Source: a virus
Direction: 5' to 3' (one strand)
Length of the DNA stretch: 21,430 nt
Virus record (IMG/VR): IMGVR_UViG_3300042923_000218
Coordinates: 1 to 21,430 of that record
Of this stretch, positions 12,987 to 20,314 are shown piece after piece. How positions within the stretch are numbered: the first letter of the stretch is position 1; the number at the start of each line of letters is the position of its first letter. The translations under genes were made by a program, and so were the position numbers. Below the pieces are notes generated by a model, which worked only from the letters and a program-made list of their open reading frames with translations, was not told where the DNA came from and ran no database searches.

Positions 12987-13604
12987 TTAATTCTCGTTAA
13001 AATAGTTTTTCTGTGCCTGTTGCATCTGTTCGTTGTTCTGCTGATTTGCTTCTGCCAGCTTCTTACCAAACTCACCGGCTTTATCAGTTCCACCGCCATG
13101 ATTTACATGGCGTCCGCTCGCCTGAAACTTAGCGTCAACGCCCGCTTGAACAGCCGTGTTGAATGTTTCTTCCAGCTTGCTAAGGTTCGCTGTGGTTGCT
13201 TCCTCGTTCTCGCCAATGAAGAAGTCTAGCACTCCCTTAGGCAAGCCTTTTTCATCAGCCACCTTCAATGCCGAGTTGACGAGTTTCTCACGTGTACGTG
13301 CCTTCTCTGCGTCCTCAACCTGTTTCCGTAGCTTCTCAATCTCAATCTGCTCCGGAGACTTGCCGGGATTGCGCTTTTTGACCTCTTCCTCCACCAACGA
13401 TGACAGATTATTCTGCTTCCAAGTTTCAAGGCCCTTTGTAAAATGTTGATCAAGTTTCGGCTGAATCAACTTGCGCCCTTCTTCGGTATCAAGAAGCCCT
13501 TTTAATCCGTCAACAGATGGCTTAGAAAGTTCTCCGAGATATGCCGATACATCAGAATCACTTTTATGTTCATTCAGCCATGTTTTTATTTCGTTTAAGT
13601 CCAT
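12987..13604 (-). CDS. Scaffolding protein (DUF4355/GP20-like)
   Basis: The open frame extends up to 13715, but AGGAGG 8 bases before the ATG at 13604 marks the real start, giving 205 residues. The sequence is highly charged and helical: a coiled coil spans about 65-115 (VEEEVKKRNPGKSPEQIEIE and following), and the C-terminus is disordered and Q/N-rich. This is the usual composition of phage scaffolds that template capsid assembly and are then expelled. The gene begins a new transcription block, behind a weak terminator and a leader hairpin. Confidence 0.85.
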   Translation of the reverse strand: MDLNEIKTWLNEHKSDSDVSAYLGELSKPSVDGLKGLLDTEEGRKLIQPKLDQHFTKGLETWKQNNLSSLVEEEVKKRNPGKSPEQIEIEKLRKQVEDAEKARTREKLVNSALKVADEKGLPKGVLDFFIGENEEATTANLSKLEETFNTAVQAGVDAKFQASGRHVNHGGGTDKAGEFGKKLAEANQQNNEQMQQAQKNYFNEN

Positions 13605-13623
13605 TGTTGAATTCCTCCTGAGC

Positions 13624-13644
13624 CTTGCAGTACGCGCCTGCAAG
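13624..13644 (-). promoter_or_regulatory. Perfect hairpin in the scaffold leader
   Basis: CTTGCAG (13644-13638), 7-base loop, CTGCAAG (13630-13624) form a 7-bp perfect stem 4 bases before the AGGAGG of the scaffold gene. There is no T-tract. It could be an RNA-processing or 5'-stabilising element for the capsid messenger, or a translation control. Function is unproven. Confidence 0.5.
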
Positions 13645-13689
13645 TCTGTTTTTCCGTCTTTTAATGACTTCCGGCAGGTCAAAGGGCAT

Positions 13690-13714
13690 AAAAAATAAGC
13701 CTTATCGCGGCTCA
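13690..13714 (-). terminator. Weak intrinsic terminator between the small-gene cluster and scaffold
   Basis: On the minus strand TGAGCC (13714-13709), loop GCGATAA, GGCTTA (13701-13696) form 6 pairs, one a G-T wobble, then six T residues. It is about 40 bases after the last small-gene stop. The stem is short, so read-through is likely. I found no convincing promoter between it and the scaffold gene. Confidence 0.5.
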
Positions 13715-13756
13715 AACGAGATTAAAAGGATCACCAGTCCTCTCTAGGCATATCAC

Positions 13757-13969
13757 CTATGATTCATCGTAAATGTCACACATGTATTTCTTTGCTAATT
13801 CAAGCATCCCAAGCTGTTCGTGTAATGGGATTGTTGACCATCCAACATCAAACTCACCTGTTTTGCGATTTCGAATGATTATAATAGCATCGCTGTAATT
13901 CTCTGCACCTTTAAGAAAGTTCTCTAATATGTCTTTTGGTGTGTCACACATTTTATGGATTTTAGCCAT
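13757..13969 (-). CDS. Hypothetical small protein
   Basis: A protein of 70 residues from the ATG at 13969 (ATG 13972 and GTG 13978 are also in frame); AAGAAGTGAT, a near match to the anti-SD complement, precedes it. It begins MAKIHKMCDTPKDILENFLKG, has a hydrophobic strand SDAIIIIRNRKTGEFDVGWS in the middle and a C-terminal helix (EQLGMLELAKKYMCDI). The strand-turn-strand followed by a helix looks like a small soluble alpha/beta protein. I do not recognise it. It is last in a run of six small genes. Confidence 0.65.
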   Translation of the reverse strand: MAKIHKMCDTPKDILENFLKGAENYSDAIIIIRNRKTGEFDVGWSTIPLHEQLGMLELAKKYMCDIYDES

Positions 13970-13974
13970 CATAA

Positions 13975-14088
13975 TCACTTCTTATTGAATTTTTTACGTG
14001 CGTGGCGTTCACCTATATCCCATCCGATAAAAGCAGCAGGGATACACAAAATGGCTGAAAGAATGGAAATGATGATTGTATTAGCCAT
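13975..14088 (-). CDS. Small membrane protein, 37 residues
   Basis: ATG at 14088 with GAGGAGTGAT ending 4 bases before it, a very good ribosome site. The product starts MANTIIISILSAILCIPAAF and continues IGWDIGERHARKKFNKK: a single N-terminal transmembrane helix (about 4-22) and a short basic cytoplasmic tail. Its start overlaps the end of the upstream gene by 8 bases and its stop lies within the ribosome site of the next gene, so translation is probably coupled. Function unknown. Confidence 0.65.
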   Translation of the reverse strand: MANTIIISILSAILCIPAAFIGWDIGERHARKKFNKK

Positions 14089-14305
14089 TGTGATCACTCC
14101 TCAAAATAATGGATTCAAAGATTCGCTTATGATTTACTTTGTCGCACCATATCAGAAATGTTGATGGAGAACAGCCGTGAAACTCTTTGCAATGATGTTT
14201 AATACAGTAGTTACCATCCATAACTCCAATACGTCCAAGAAAGATGTGAAACTTATAGCTGCTCAAGTGTAATAATCGAGAAATTGCATGTTTGAACCTT
14301 TTCAC
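14081..14305 (-). CDS. Small Cys/His-rich protein of unknown function
   Basis: I place the start at GTG 14305, which shares GTGA with the stop of the upstream gene and has AAGGAG 8 bases before it. A longer in-frame start at 14380 would lie deep inside that upstream gene. The 74-residue product has C34, H37, H38, C39, H43, C45 and C54 in the segment NYCIKHHCKEFHGCSPS and following, which could bind a metal ion such as zinc; there is no exact match to a motif I know. The N-terminus is basic (MKRFKHAISRLLHLSSYKFH). Confidence 0.6.
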   Translation of the reverse strand: MKRFKHAISRLLHLSSYKFHIFLGRIGVMDGNYCIKHHCKEFHGCSPSTFLIWCDKVNHKRIFESIILRSDHNG

Positions 14306-14595
14306 TGCAATCTCTCCTTCACATCTCGCATCATTTTTGAATTGATCCCCATCATCCTCATCATCAGTGCGAACGGCCATAGAGCAATGGTCAGCAATGA
14401 AATGGTGACAACATAAATAAGGACAGCGAGCATTCTCTGTTTATCGCTGTCTGCCATTTCATCTGTAGATGTGGAAATGATTTCTTTCATCTTTTCTTTC
14501 TTAAACGCTTGAGTGAACCAAAATAATGTTCTTCCTTTCAATGTCAGTGCCGAATAAATCATGCCGGTAATGGCGTAGATCAAGAACCATTTCAT
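14302..14595 (-). CDS. Two-helix membrane protein
   Basis: ATG at 14595 with GGAGAG 7 bases upstream; its A is also the last base of the upstream TGA stop. 97 residues. Hydrophobic segments lie at about 3-20 (WFLIYAITGMIYSALTL) and 57-78 (VLIYVVTISLLTIALWPFAL), joined by a charged loop (KKEKMKEIISTSTDEMADSDK). The C-terminus is basic. It is not an evident holin, since it is far from any lysis gene and its loop is long. Function unknown; membrane-located accessory role likely. Confidence 0.7.
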   Translation of the reverse strand: MKWFLIYAITGMIYSALTLKGRTLFWFTQAFKKEKMKEIISTSTDEMADSDKQRMLAVLIYVVTISLLTIALWPFALMMRMMGINSKMMRDVKERLQ

Positions 14596-14735
14596 CACAC
14601 ATCTCTCCTCACGATTCCCTTCGTCTCCTTGACCAACTTATCACCTTTAAAGACGCGGCGAATCACGTAATAGGCTTGTTCTTCCGTTACCACTGTTTTT
14701 CCGTCAATTGAAAGATAAATGGTTTCAGTACTCAC
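14595..14735 (-). CDS. Hypothetical 46-residue protein
   Basis: GTG start at 14735 with AAGGGTGAT 4 bases upstream; the stop overlaps the start of the next gene by one base (TGATG). Sequence begins MSTETIYLSIDGKTVVTEEQ and continues with AYYVIRRVFKGDKLVKETKG. The pattern is beta strand, helix, beta strand, with a basic end. No family is recognised. The good ribosome site and tight coupling on both sides are my reasons to call it real. Confidence 0.6.
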   Translation of the reverse strand: MSTETIYLSIDGKTVVTEEQAYYVIRRVFKGDKLVKETKGIVRRDV

Positions 14736-14747
14736 TGTTATCACCCT

Positions 14748-14978
14748 TTAATACAGTCTGTCTTCATAACCTTCAGGGACTGCAACAGGTTTGTCCTGCT
14801 TTATTCGATCGTCGATAAAATCAGATAAGCGTTTTGCTCCTGACAGCGAGAAATCATATCCACTTCCAGATGTCATTTCCGTGTACTCGTAAATAGGGAA
14901 AATAGCATCAAAGTGTGTTTCGTATTTACTGACAGCCTTGTTTATTATTTCCCATGCGCCATTTTCTGCGTGAAACAT
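14748..14978 (-). CDS. Hypothetical acidic protein next to the MuF gene
   Basis: ATG at 14978 (an in-frame GTG at 14987 is also possible); the gene starts 1 base after the MuF stop, using GGTGAT in the MuF end as ribosome site. 76 residues, acidic, mainly helical, with W-E-I-I and ETHFDAIFPIYEYTE segments and an LSDFIDDRI helix. I recognise no family. Since it directly follows a MuF protein with toxin-like zincin domains, an immunity or inhibitor role is conceivable, but only from context. Confidence 0.65.
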   Translation of the reverse strand: MFHAENGAWEIINKAVSKYETHFDAIFPIYEYTEMTSGSGYDFSLSGAKRLSDFIDDRIKQDKPVAVPEGYEDRLY

Positions 14979-14979
14979 G

Positions 14980-17475
14980 TCAATCACCAGCCTTCAACAT
15001 ATCATCAACGATATTTTCCCATGTTTTTACTGCGTTCGGGAATATTTCGTTCAGCAGAACATAGCTTTCTTGACTTGCTGCTATTGATTCTGCAACATGA
15101 GCAAAGAATTCAGCCTCGGCATGTCCAGCTTTGTTGTAATACGTTTTCCCATGCCCGGAACCCAATGGATTATCCCTCAACGTGAACGGTGTTGATTCAT
15201 AAATATCAGACAGGATAGATATTTCATTGCTATCTCTGCTGTATTTTTTGGTTATTTCTTTTTCAAACTTTTCGAAGTTTGCCTTACTCTTATTTAATAT
15301 GCTATAGGCTTTATCGTTCCATTCTGCCCTTTCAGCACGTTTTCTTGGACGTTCGCCAAGATCTTCAACCATTGGCAAATCCTTACCATTGACATATTCC
15401 CATAGGTCACGATTAATTGTTTCTCTTAACTTATATTTTGGCATAGCTGACATTACTGAAACGTATTCACTTATTTCAATTGTCTTTTTGTTGTGTTTCG
15501 CCTTTATTTTATTTCCAGTTGGATATAGGCTCTTCCCGGTTATCGTTCTTAGTCCAATGTTATCAAAAGCATGCCCGATCTCGTGGTAGACTGTTTGCAA
15601 TGGATTGTCAACTTTGTCTCCATCAAAATCGACTTGAGCAAGCTGTACAATAGAACCATTTGTATATGCCGTTTCATTTTTTAACTGTTTAAATTCCATT
15701 TGATCAGCGTACTTTTCAAATAGAGACCGTATTCGTTCATCTTGCATCCCATTCAAATGTTCAGCAAATTTATTGTAATTGTCTTCCCCTACTTTTTCTT
15801 TCATGTCTGTTTTGGCAATGCTGATGTCAGCGAGTAATTTAGGCTTTTCATCATCATTGTCATTACCTAAATCATGACCACTCTTAATACCATACTTTTT
15901 CAAAACTGAGTAGCGCTCGGGAAAGAACATTTCAACCGTTCGCCGTTCGATACTGTCCGGGCTCCAATGGTATGAAATGGTTTCAGCAACATCTTCATAG
16001 ATGTCCGTTTTGGCATAGTCTGTGATGTGTGCAGCGTCTTTCTTAGCCGCTTTCTTCCAGTCTTTTAAGAACTGATCGCCTAGCGTTTCTTGGAGCGCGT
16101 GAGCCGTCTCATGGCGGACGATTCCGGCTAATGTTTTGTCTCTGGTATCACGATTAAGCCAATCATTGCGGTACATTTCGATGTTCTTGGTCTCAAGGCC
16201 GTACCCTCCGGAAGCGTTGTTGAACACTGTATTTCCTTCTTGATCGTACATGTCAAGCAGGTGAATTTCCTTGATAACACCTTGATGTTCTTTCGGCACT
16301 TGATTGATGTACTCTTTCACATCGTCGACGCTGAGCGTTTGAAGGCTGGTATCCAAGTCAACCGGCTGAATAATTGGAATACCTGATGAATTATCAATCA
16401 CAGCTGCTCGTTCGGAATCGTCCGGCATCTTGATTGTCGGTCCTTGTTTTGGTGCTGCTTTCTTCTTGCCGGTTAACCACTCATCATATGGCTTAAATGG
16501 AATCGTCACATTCGGCGCTTTAATTTCCTTTTTTGCCTGCTTTTCAGCCTGTTTCTCGGTCATTCCATCTTCCATATACTTATCTATCCGGTCGGCTAGC
16601 TTCTGCTGATAGGCAGCGTCCTGATAGTCTCTAGCGTTGCGCGTATCGGGTAGCTTTCCGTTCACCTTCATAATCACAGTACAACGGCACCGACAATCTT
16701 GACTCGCCACGCCCCACAAATGTGGGCCTTTTGCTTTCAACCCGTGGATATGAAAATAGCCTTTCTCATCTGCATCCTGTCCATCTAATTTGCGGTGATC
16801 AGGACGCGTTTTCATATCCAATGTAGAAAGCCATACAGGCACTAGATTAGCGTGCTTCTTCGCCTTTTCTGCACTGTCTAGGCGTGCCTGTGTCTGCACC
16901 CGACCACCTTCAGTGACGGCAACATTCCGAGCCTTCGACTTGCTGAATCCGACCGCTTTTTGAATACGAGTTGCCATCTGCGCGTAGCTTTCTCCTGCTA
17001 TCAGGCTTTGCGACATTTCCAAGTTGATACGGTTAACAATGTCATTCCGGTGGCTTTCCATCAGCGATGGCAGTGTCAGCTTAGGAATCGGATTCTTAAC
17101 GGCTGCTTGGATAACGGATAATGACGGGATTGAAGCGGCCATAGCTGACTGAGCTGCTAACTCGTACAAGTATGACGACTTCATAAAGTCCTGCAGGTAA
17201 ATGTTCTCCATCATGCTTTGCAATCCAGTGAGCAGGTATTGATATTGCTCTGTCATCTGTGAAGCAATCAGCGACATTTCCTGCTGAAAACGGCTGTACT
17301 TGTTCATATCTGTCCAAGTCAGCTGACCATCTTCATTTGAGTATTTCTGATACATGTTCGCAATTTGGTTAAGAATCGTTTTGAGACGTGTGGCGAATGT
17401 TTTATCAATGTCGCTTTCAGCATTTTTAATGACCTTATCTAATTCAGCATCAATAGACTGTTGATTCACTGCCAC
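14980..17475 (-). CDS. MuF-type minor head protein with two C-terminal zincin-like domains
   Basis: An 831-residue protein, roughly twice a plain MuF protein. GTG start at 17475 (or GTG 17469) behind AAAGGAGG. Residues about 145-270 are the MuF/SPP1 gp7-type head morphogenesis domain, with VTEGGRVQTQARLD, TLDMKTRPDHRKLDGQ and the closing CRCRC at 261-265. Such proteins bind the portal and can be ejected with the DNA. Residues about 440-530 carry HETAH (H455, E456, H459) with VAETI (E498) as probable third zinc ligand. Residues about 600-831 carry HEIGH (H631, E632, H635) with VAESI (E796) as third ligand, plus GHGKTYY near 774-780. Both resemble zinc metallopeptidase/toxin folds reported on MuF proteins. 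The C-terminal domains may act on capsid, host or competitor targets; the target is unknown. Confidence 0.9.
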   Translation of the reverse strand: MAVNQQSIDAELDKVIKNAESDIDKTFATRLKTILNQIANMYQKYSNEDGQLTWTDMNKYSRFQQEMSLIASQMTEQYQYLLTGLQSMMENIYLQDFMKSSYLYELAAQSAMAASIPSLSVIQAAVKNPIPKLTLPSLMESHRNDIVNRINLEMSQSLIAGESYAQMATRIQKAVGFSKSKARNVAVTEGGRVQTQARLDSAEKAKKHANLVPVWLSTLDMKTRPDHRKLDGQDADEKGYFHIHGLKAKGPHLWGVASQDCRCRCTVIMKVNGKLPDTRNARDYQDAAYQQKLADRIDKYMEDGMTEKQAEKQAKKEIKAPNVTIPFKPYDEWLTGKKKAAPKQGPTIKMPDDSERAAVIDNSSGIPIIQPVDLDTSLQTLSVDDVKEYINQVPKEHQGVIKEIHLLDMYDQEGNTVFNNASGGYGLETKNIEMYRNDWLNRDTRDKTLAGIVRHETAHALQETLGDQFLKDWKKAAKKDAAHITDYAKTDIYEDVAETISYHWSPDSIERRTVEMFFPERYSVLKKYGIKSGHDLGNDNDDEKPKLLADISIAKTDMKEKVGEDNYNKFAEHLNGMQDERIRSLFEKYADQMEFKQLKNETAYTNGSIVQLAQVDFDGDKVDNPLQTVYHEIGHAFDNIGLRTITGKSLYPTGNKIKAKHNKKTIEISEYVSVMSAMPKYKLRETINRDLWEYVNGKDLPMVEDLGERPRKRAERAEWNDKAYSILNKSKANFEKFEKEITKKYSRDSNEISILSDIYESTPFTLRDNPLGSGHGKTYYNKAGHAEAEFFAHVAESIAASQESYVLLNEIFPNAVKTWENIVDDMLKAGD

Positions 17476-17485
17476 ACGCCTCCTT

Positions 17486-17689
17486 TCATTTGGTTAGTAC
17501 TTCGTAAAGGTTGATATATTTGTCTAATAACTCAGCTGCTACACATTTTTCACAGTTATCAAGCGATTTGTTAATACTCTCATCAAGATGATGGAGAGTC
17601 GCAAACGCTTCTTCACACGCTTTTTCAAATTGATCGTCGGTTTCATCAGTGGTCATAACCCCTGTTTTCTCATCATAATTGACAGGCAT
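17486..17689 (-). CDS. Hypothetical small acidic protein between portal and MuF genes
   Basis: ATG at 17689 overlapping the portal stop by one base (TGATG), with AGGTGA 6 bases upstream. 67 residues, acidic, helical (DDQFEKACEEAFATLHHLDE; LLDKYINLYEVLTK). It has two cysteines in NCEKCV. Many phages encode a short protein here; I know no function. It ends 10 bases before the MuF start, so it is part of the same operon. Confidence 0.7.
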   Translation of the reverse strand: MPVNYDEKTGVMTTDETDDQFEKACEEAFATLHHLDESINKSLDNCEKCVAAELLDKYINLYEVLTK

Positions 17690-19092
17690 CACGTTTCACC
17701 TTCCTCGCTTTGACTAGGCTGATTGTTTGGATCAACCGGTGGCAGATTCGCCGCGTATTCGTCTTTCTCTTTCTGCATCTCTTCTAGTTCTTTATCGACA
17801 TCAGGCACAAATGATAGCTGTGACAGCCGTGTACGCTCGCTGACACGTCCCTGCAGCTGTGCAGATGTTGTTGCTTCAGAAGCTACATCAGCCGGAAGGT
17901 TGCGAGTGAAAGTGAATGTCACACCTAGATAGTCATCTAAAGCGCATAGCCCCTTCTTTGCCCATGCTGAACAGAGCACTTTGAATTGGTATCGAAGTGC
18001 TGATGTGAATTTTCGCTCCATGTTGATGCACTTATTTTCTAGTGCAAGCAATTTGAATCGCATAGCTACACCACTTTGGTTCCCTGCAAATTCCTCATCA
18101 CCAAAGTTTACCGATTTGGCATATCGTAGGATATTTTGTTCAAGCCGGTTAAGATGATGCTCAATCAAGTCATCGTTTACCTCTTTATTGAGATACTTAA
18201 TATCCTGGTTCTCATCATAGAGTTCAAAGATACCCGTCTTTTTCAGCTTTGCTATATCCTCTTCATCGAGGTCAGCGCCTTTGAGTACCAAGTAAGCTAG
18301 TCGATACTGTTCGATCTCGTTGCTTGCATCGCTAAGTGTGCGGTCATAGGCGTCAATCAGGCTTAATACCTTCTCTGCATCGCCCTTTTGCTCTTGATTG
18401 TTTGGAACGCCAAACAAAGGGTTATAGTCAAATAGGTGTTCCTTTTGGTCTTTAAGCTGTAATCCGTCTGATTCATCATCAAAATAGTAGACATCTGTTT
18501 CGTCGTAGAACTCCACATAAAGGTGTGATCCTTTGTCGGCATCATCCAATCGGTAATAGTAGAGTGAGTAATCCGGATGTGTGATGTCCTTGCCGATGAA
18601 TACCACATGCCAAGGCTCGATGTCCTCAATGTTCGGCTTACCTTCTGTGTCGATATAAGCAAGACGCGCCGCATATCCACAGATCGCCGCATACTTTCCA
18701 CATTCAGCATCTTGATCGGCTGAATTGCTCCGCAACAAAAAGTCTTGAATCTCCTGTTTCCACGTGTCCTTTGCGTTGTCTGCCCTATACGTGATCGGAT
18801 GACCAAACATATAGCCAACCTTGGTGTCAACTATCTCTGAATCAAAACTGTTATTGAGCATGTTATTTACTTTGTCATCAAGACGAAAGACGTTTTTAGA
18901 TGGCCCGGCTCCGTAATCGATCGGTGATCGATTAAAGATCTTCGGCCCGTCTTTCTGGTCAGCAATATAGCGATGATAAAGCCGCTTCATCCGTTTATGA
19001 TCGGCTTTGTGATCGCTGATGATTTCTTGTACTGTTTCAACCGTGATGCCATTTTCTTGAATTCTCTTGATATATTTAATAAATGGATTCAT
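17689..19092 (-). CDS. Portal protein (SPP1 Gp6-like)
   Basis: A 467-residue protein; ATG at 19092 with GGAGGG 6 bases upstream, overlapping the large terminase by 17 bases. The N-terminus (IISDHKADHKRMKRLYHRYIAD, then FNRSPIDYGAGPSKNVFR and DTKVGYMFGHPITYRAD), the GVAMRFKLLALENKC helix around 340-355 and the acidic disordered C-terminus (PSQSEEGET) are those of the Phage_prot_Gp6 family. It forms the dodecameric ring through which DNA is packaged and ejected, bound by terminase outside and MuF inside. Confidence 0.95.
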   Translation of the reverse strand: MNPFIKYIKRIQENGITVETVQEIISDHKADHKRMKRLYHRYIADQKDGPKIFNRSPIDYGAGPSKNVFRLDDKVNNMLNNSFDSEIVDTKVGYMFGHPITYRADNAKDTWKQEIQDFLLRSNSADQDAECGKYAAICGYAARLAYIDTEGKPNIEDIEPWHVVFIGKDITHPDYSLYYYRLDDADKGSHLYVEFYDETDVYYFDDESDGLQLKDQKEHLFDYNPLFGVPNNQEQKGDAEKVLSLIDAYDRTLSDASNEIEQYRLAYLVLKGADLDEEDIAKLKKTGIFELYDENQDIKYLNKEVNDDLIEHHLNRLEQNILRYAKSVNFGDEEFAGNQSGVAMRFKLLALENKCINMERKFTSALRYQFKVLCSAWAKKGLCALDDYLGVTFTFTRNLPADVASEATTSAQLQGRVSERTRLSQLSFVPDVDKELEEMQKEKDEYAANLPPVDPNNQPSQSEEGET

Positions 19093-20314
19093 CGTTTTCC
19101 CTCCTTCCTATCCTGCGCTGTGCTGGACGATTATTCGTGTATATTCCGTATCTGAGAGCGTCGAGTACGTCGTCCCACAGCTTCACAGGTTCGCCGGTCG
19201 TTTCGTTCCACACATACATATAAATTTCTTTTTTAAAACGCTGTACACGTTCATTGACGATAAATAGCTTGTTTTGTTTAAACAGTCGAGCGACTTCTTC
19301 AATCCCTGCGATTCTCGACTTGTCTCCGTTAATTGCACGAATATGTTCCCGTCTTAACCGTTTAATGTGTTCTGGCCGCGCTGTATCGCAATAAAAATGG
19401 ATGTTGCCGTAGCGCTCTTTCACGCCCATTGCAACATCCACCCAATAATCAATTTCTTCATGCTGTTTTGCATGTTCTTCGATTAAATAAAAATCTCCTT
19501 GATCATCTTCACCGATCACGACGATGGCGCCATAGTGCTCATAACCAAAATCGACACCAGCAAAATATTTTACAAAGTTTATATCTTTCAACTTCGATTC
19601 GTTGACGTAATGAATTTTTTGATTGAAGTCCTTGTAGACAACGCCTTCAGCGGCGCACCAGACACCATTGATGTCGCGATCATAAAACATTCCGCTTGGT
19701 GTTGTGGCTTTTATGTTTTCCCTGTACCGTTCATTGAGAAATGTATTGTCATCAAGCACATAATGAAAATCAACAATGCTTTTATCTGGATTGTCAATGT
19801 AATCACGTTTCAACCAATGTTCTGGCTGATCCGGGTTGGTATCAATCAGAAGCCTTGCACCAGTCGCTGAACAGCGCGACTTAATTTCGTTGAATACTTC
19901 TTCGTTAGCCAATGACGCTTCGTTGACATATGCGCCATAAGCCGTCATACCACGAATACGGCTTAAATCATTGATCTTGCTGTGCCCGGTGCAGACAACA
20001 AGCACGCCGAATAACTTGAATCGGTTGTACTTGTCCATATGAAAGCCGATTCCGTACTTGTTAGTCAACTCAATCATGACGTTCTTCGCCAAGTTTCCCA
20101 AATTGGCACCAGCAAGAATATACTGTGGATTTTCTACTCCCTCATTTGTCGCTATTCGTTTGACACGCTTTAATTCATATAGGAATAGATCATTGTCAAC
20201 CACCGTTTTTCCCGTTCGCTTGGCGCCGTGATTAATCAGCATGAAAAAATCATGATTAAACGCATACCGGAGCACCTCTTGCTGTTTCGGCGTATATAGT
20301 TTATTCAGGCTCAT
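19076..20314 (-). CDS. terL: Terminase large subunit
   Basis: I start at ATG 20314, which has GGAGG 9 bases upstream and overlaps the small subunit gene by 14 bases; an upstream in-frame TTG at 20341 has no ribosome site. 412 residues. ATPase half: Walker A GAKRTGKT (30-37), Walker B region TAYGAYVNEAS with E132. Nuclease half (RNase H-like): AGVDFG with D255, FYCDTA with D310, and DDVLDALRYG with D381/D385. It drives DNA into the prohead through the portal and cuts the concatemer. All catalytic residues expected are present. Confidence 0.95.
   Translation of the reverse strand: MSLNKLYTPKQQEVLRYAFNHDFFMLINHGAKRTGKTVVDNDLFLYELKRVKRIATNEGVENPQYILAGANLGNLAKNVMIELTNKYGIGFHMDKYNRFKLFGVLVVCTGHSKINDLSRIRGMTAYGAYVNEASLANEEVFNEIKSRCSATGARLLIDTNPDQPEHWLKRDYIDNPDKSIVDFHYVLDDNTFLNERYRENIKATTPSGMFYDRDINGVWCAAEGVVYKDFNQKIHYVNESKLKDINFVKYFAGVDFGYEHYGAIVVIGEDDQGDFYLIEEHAKQHEEIDYWVDVAMGVKERYGNIHFYCDTARPEHIKRLRREHIRAINGDKSRIAGIEEVARLFKQNKLFIVNERVQRFKKEIYMYVWNETTGEPVKLWDDVLDALRYGIYTNNRPAQRRIGRRENDESIY

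Noticed and set aside
13605-13715. N-terminal extension of the scaffold protein
   Set aside because: The extension covers a hairpin and terminator, is Cys/Arg-rich unlike the rest, and a clear AGGAGG marks ATG 13604.
14306-14380. Longer start (14380) for the Cys/His-rich gene
   Set aside because: It lies wholly inside the membrane protein gene and lacks a ribosome site; the GTG at 14305 has AAGGAG and a GTGA overlap.
14302-14595. Two-helix membrane protein as a holin
   Set aside because: No endolysin or other lysis gene nearby, and the loop between helices is long and charged; position between head genes does not fit.
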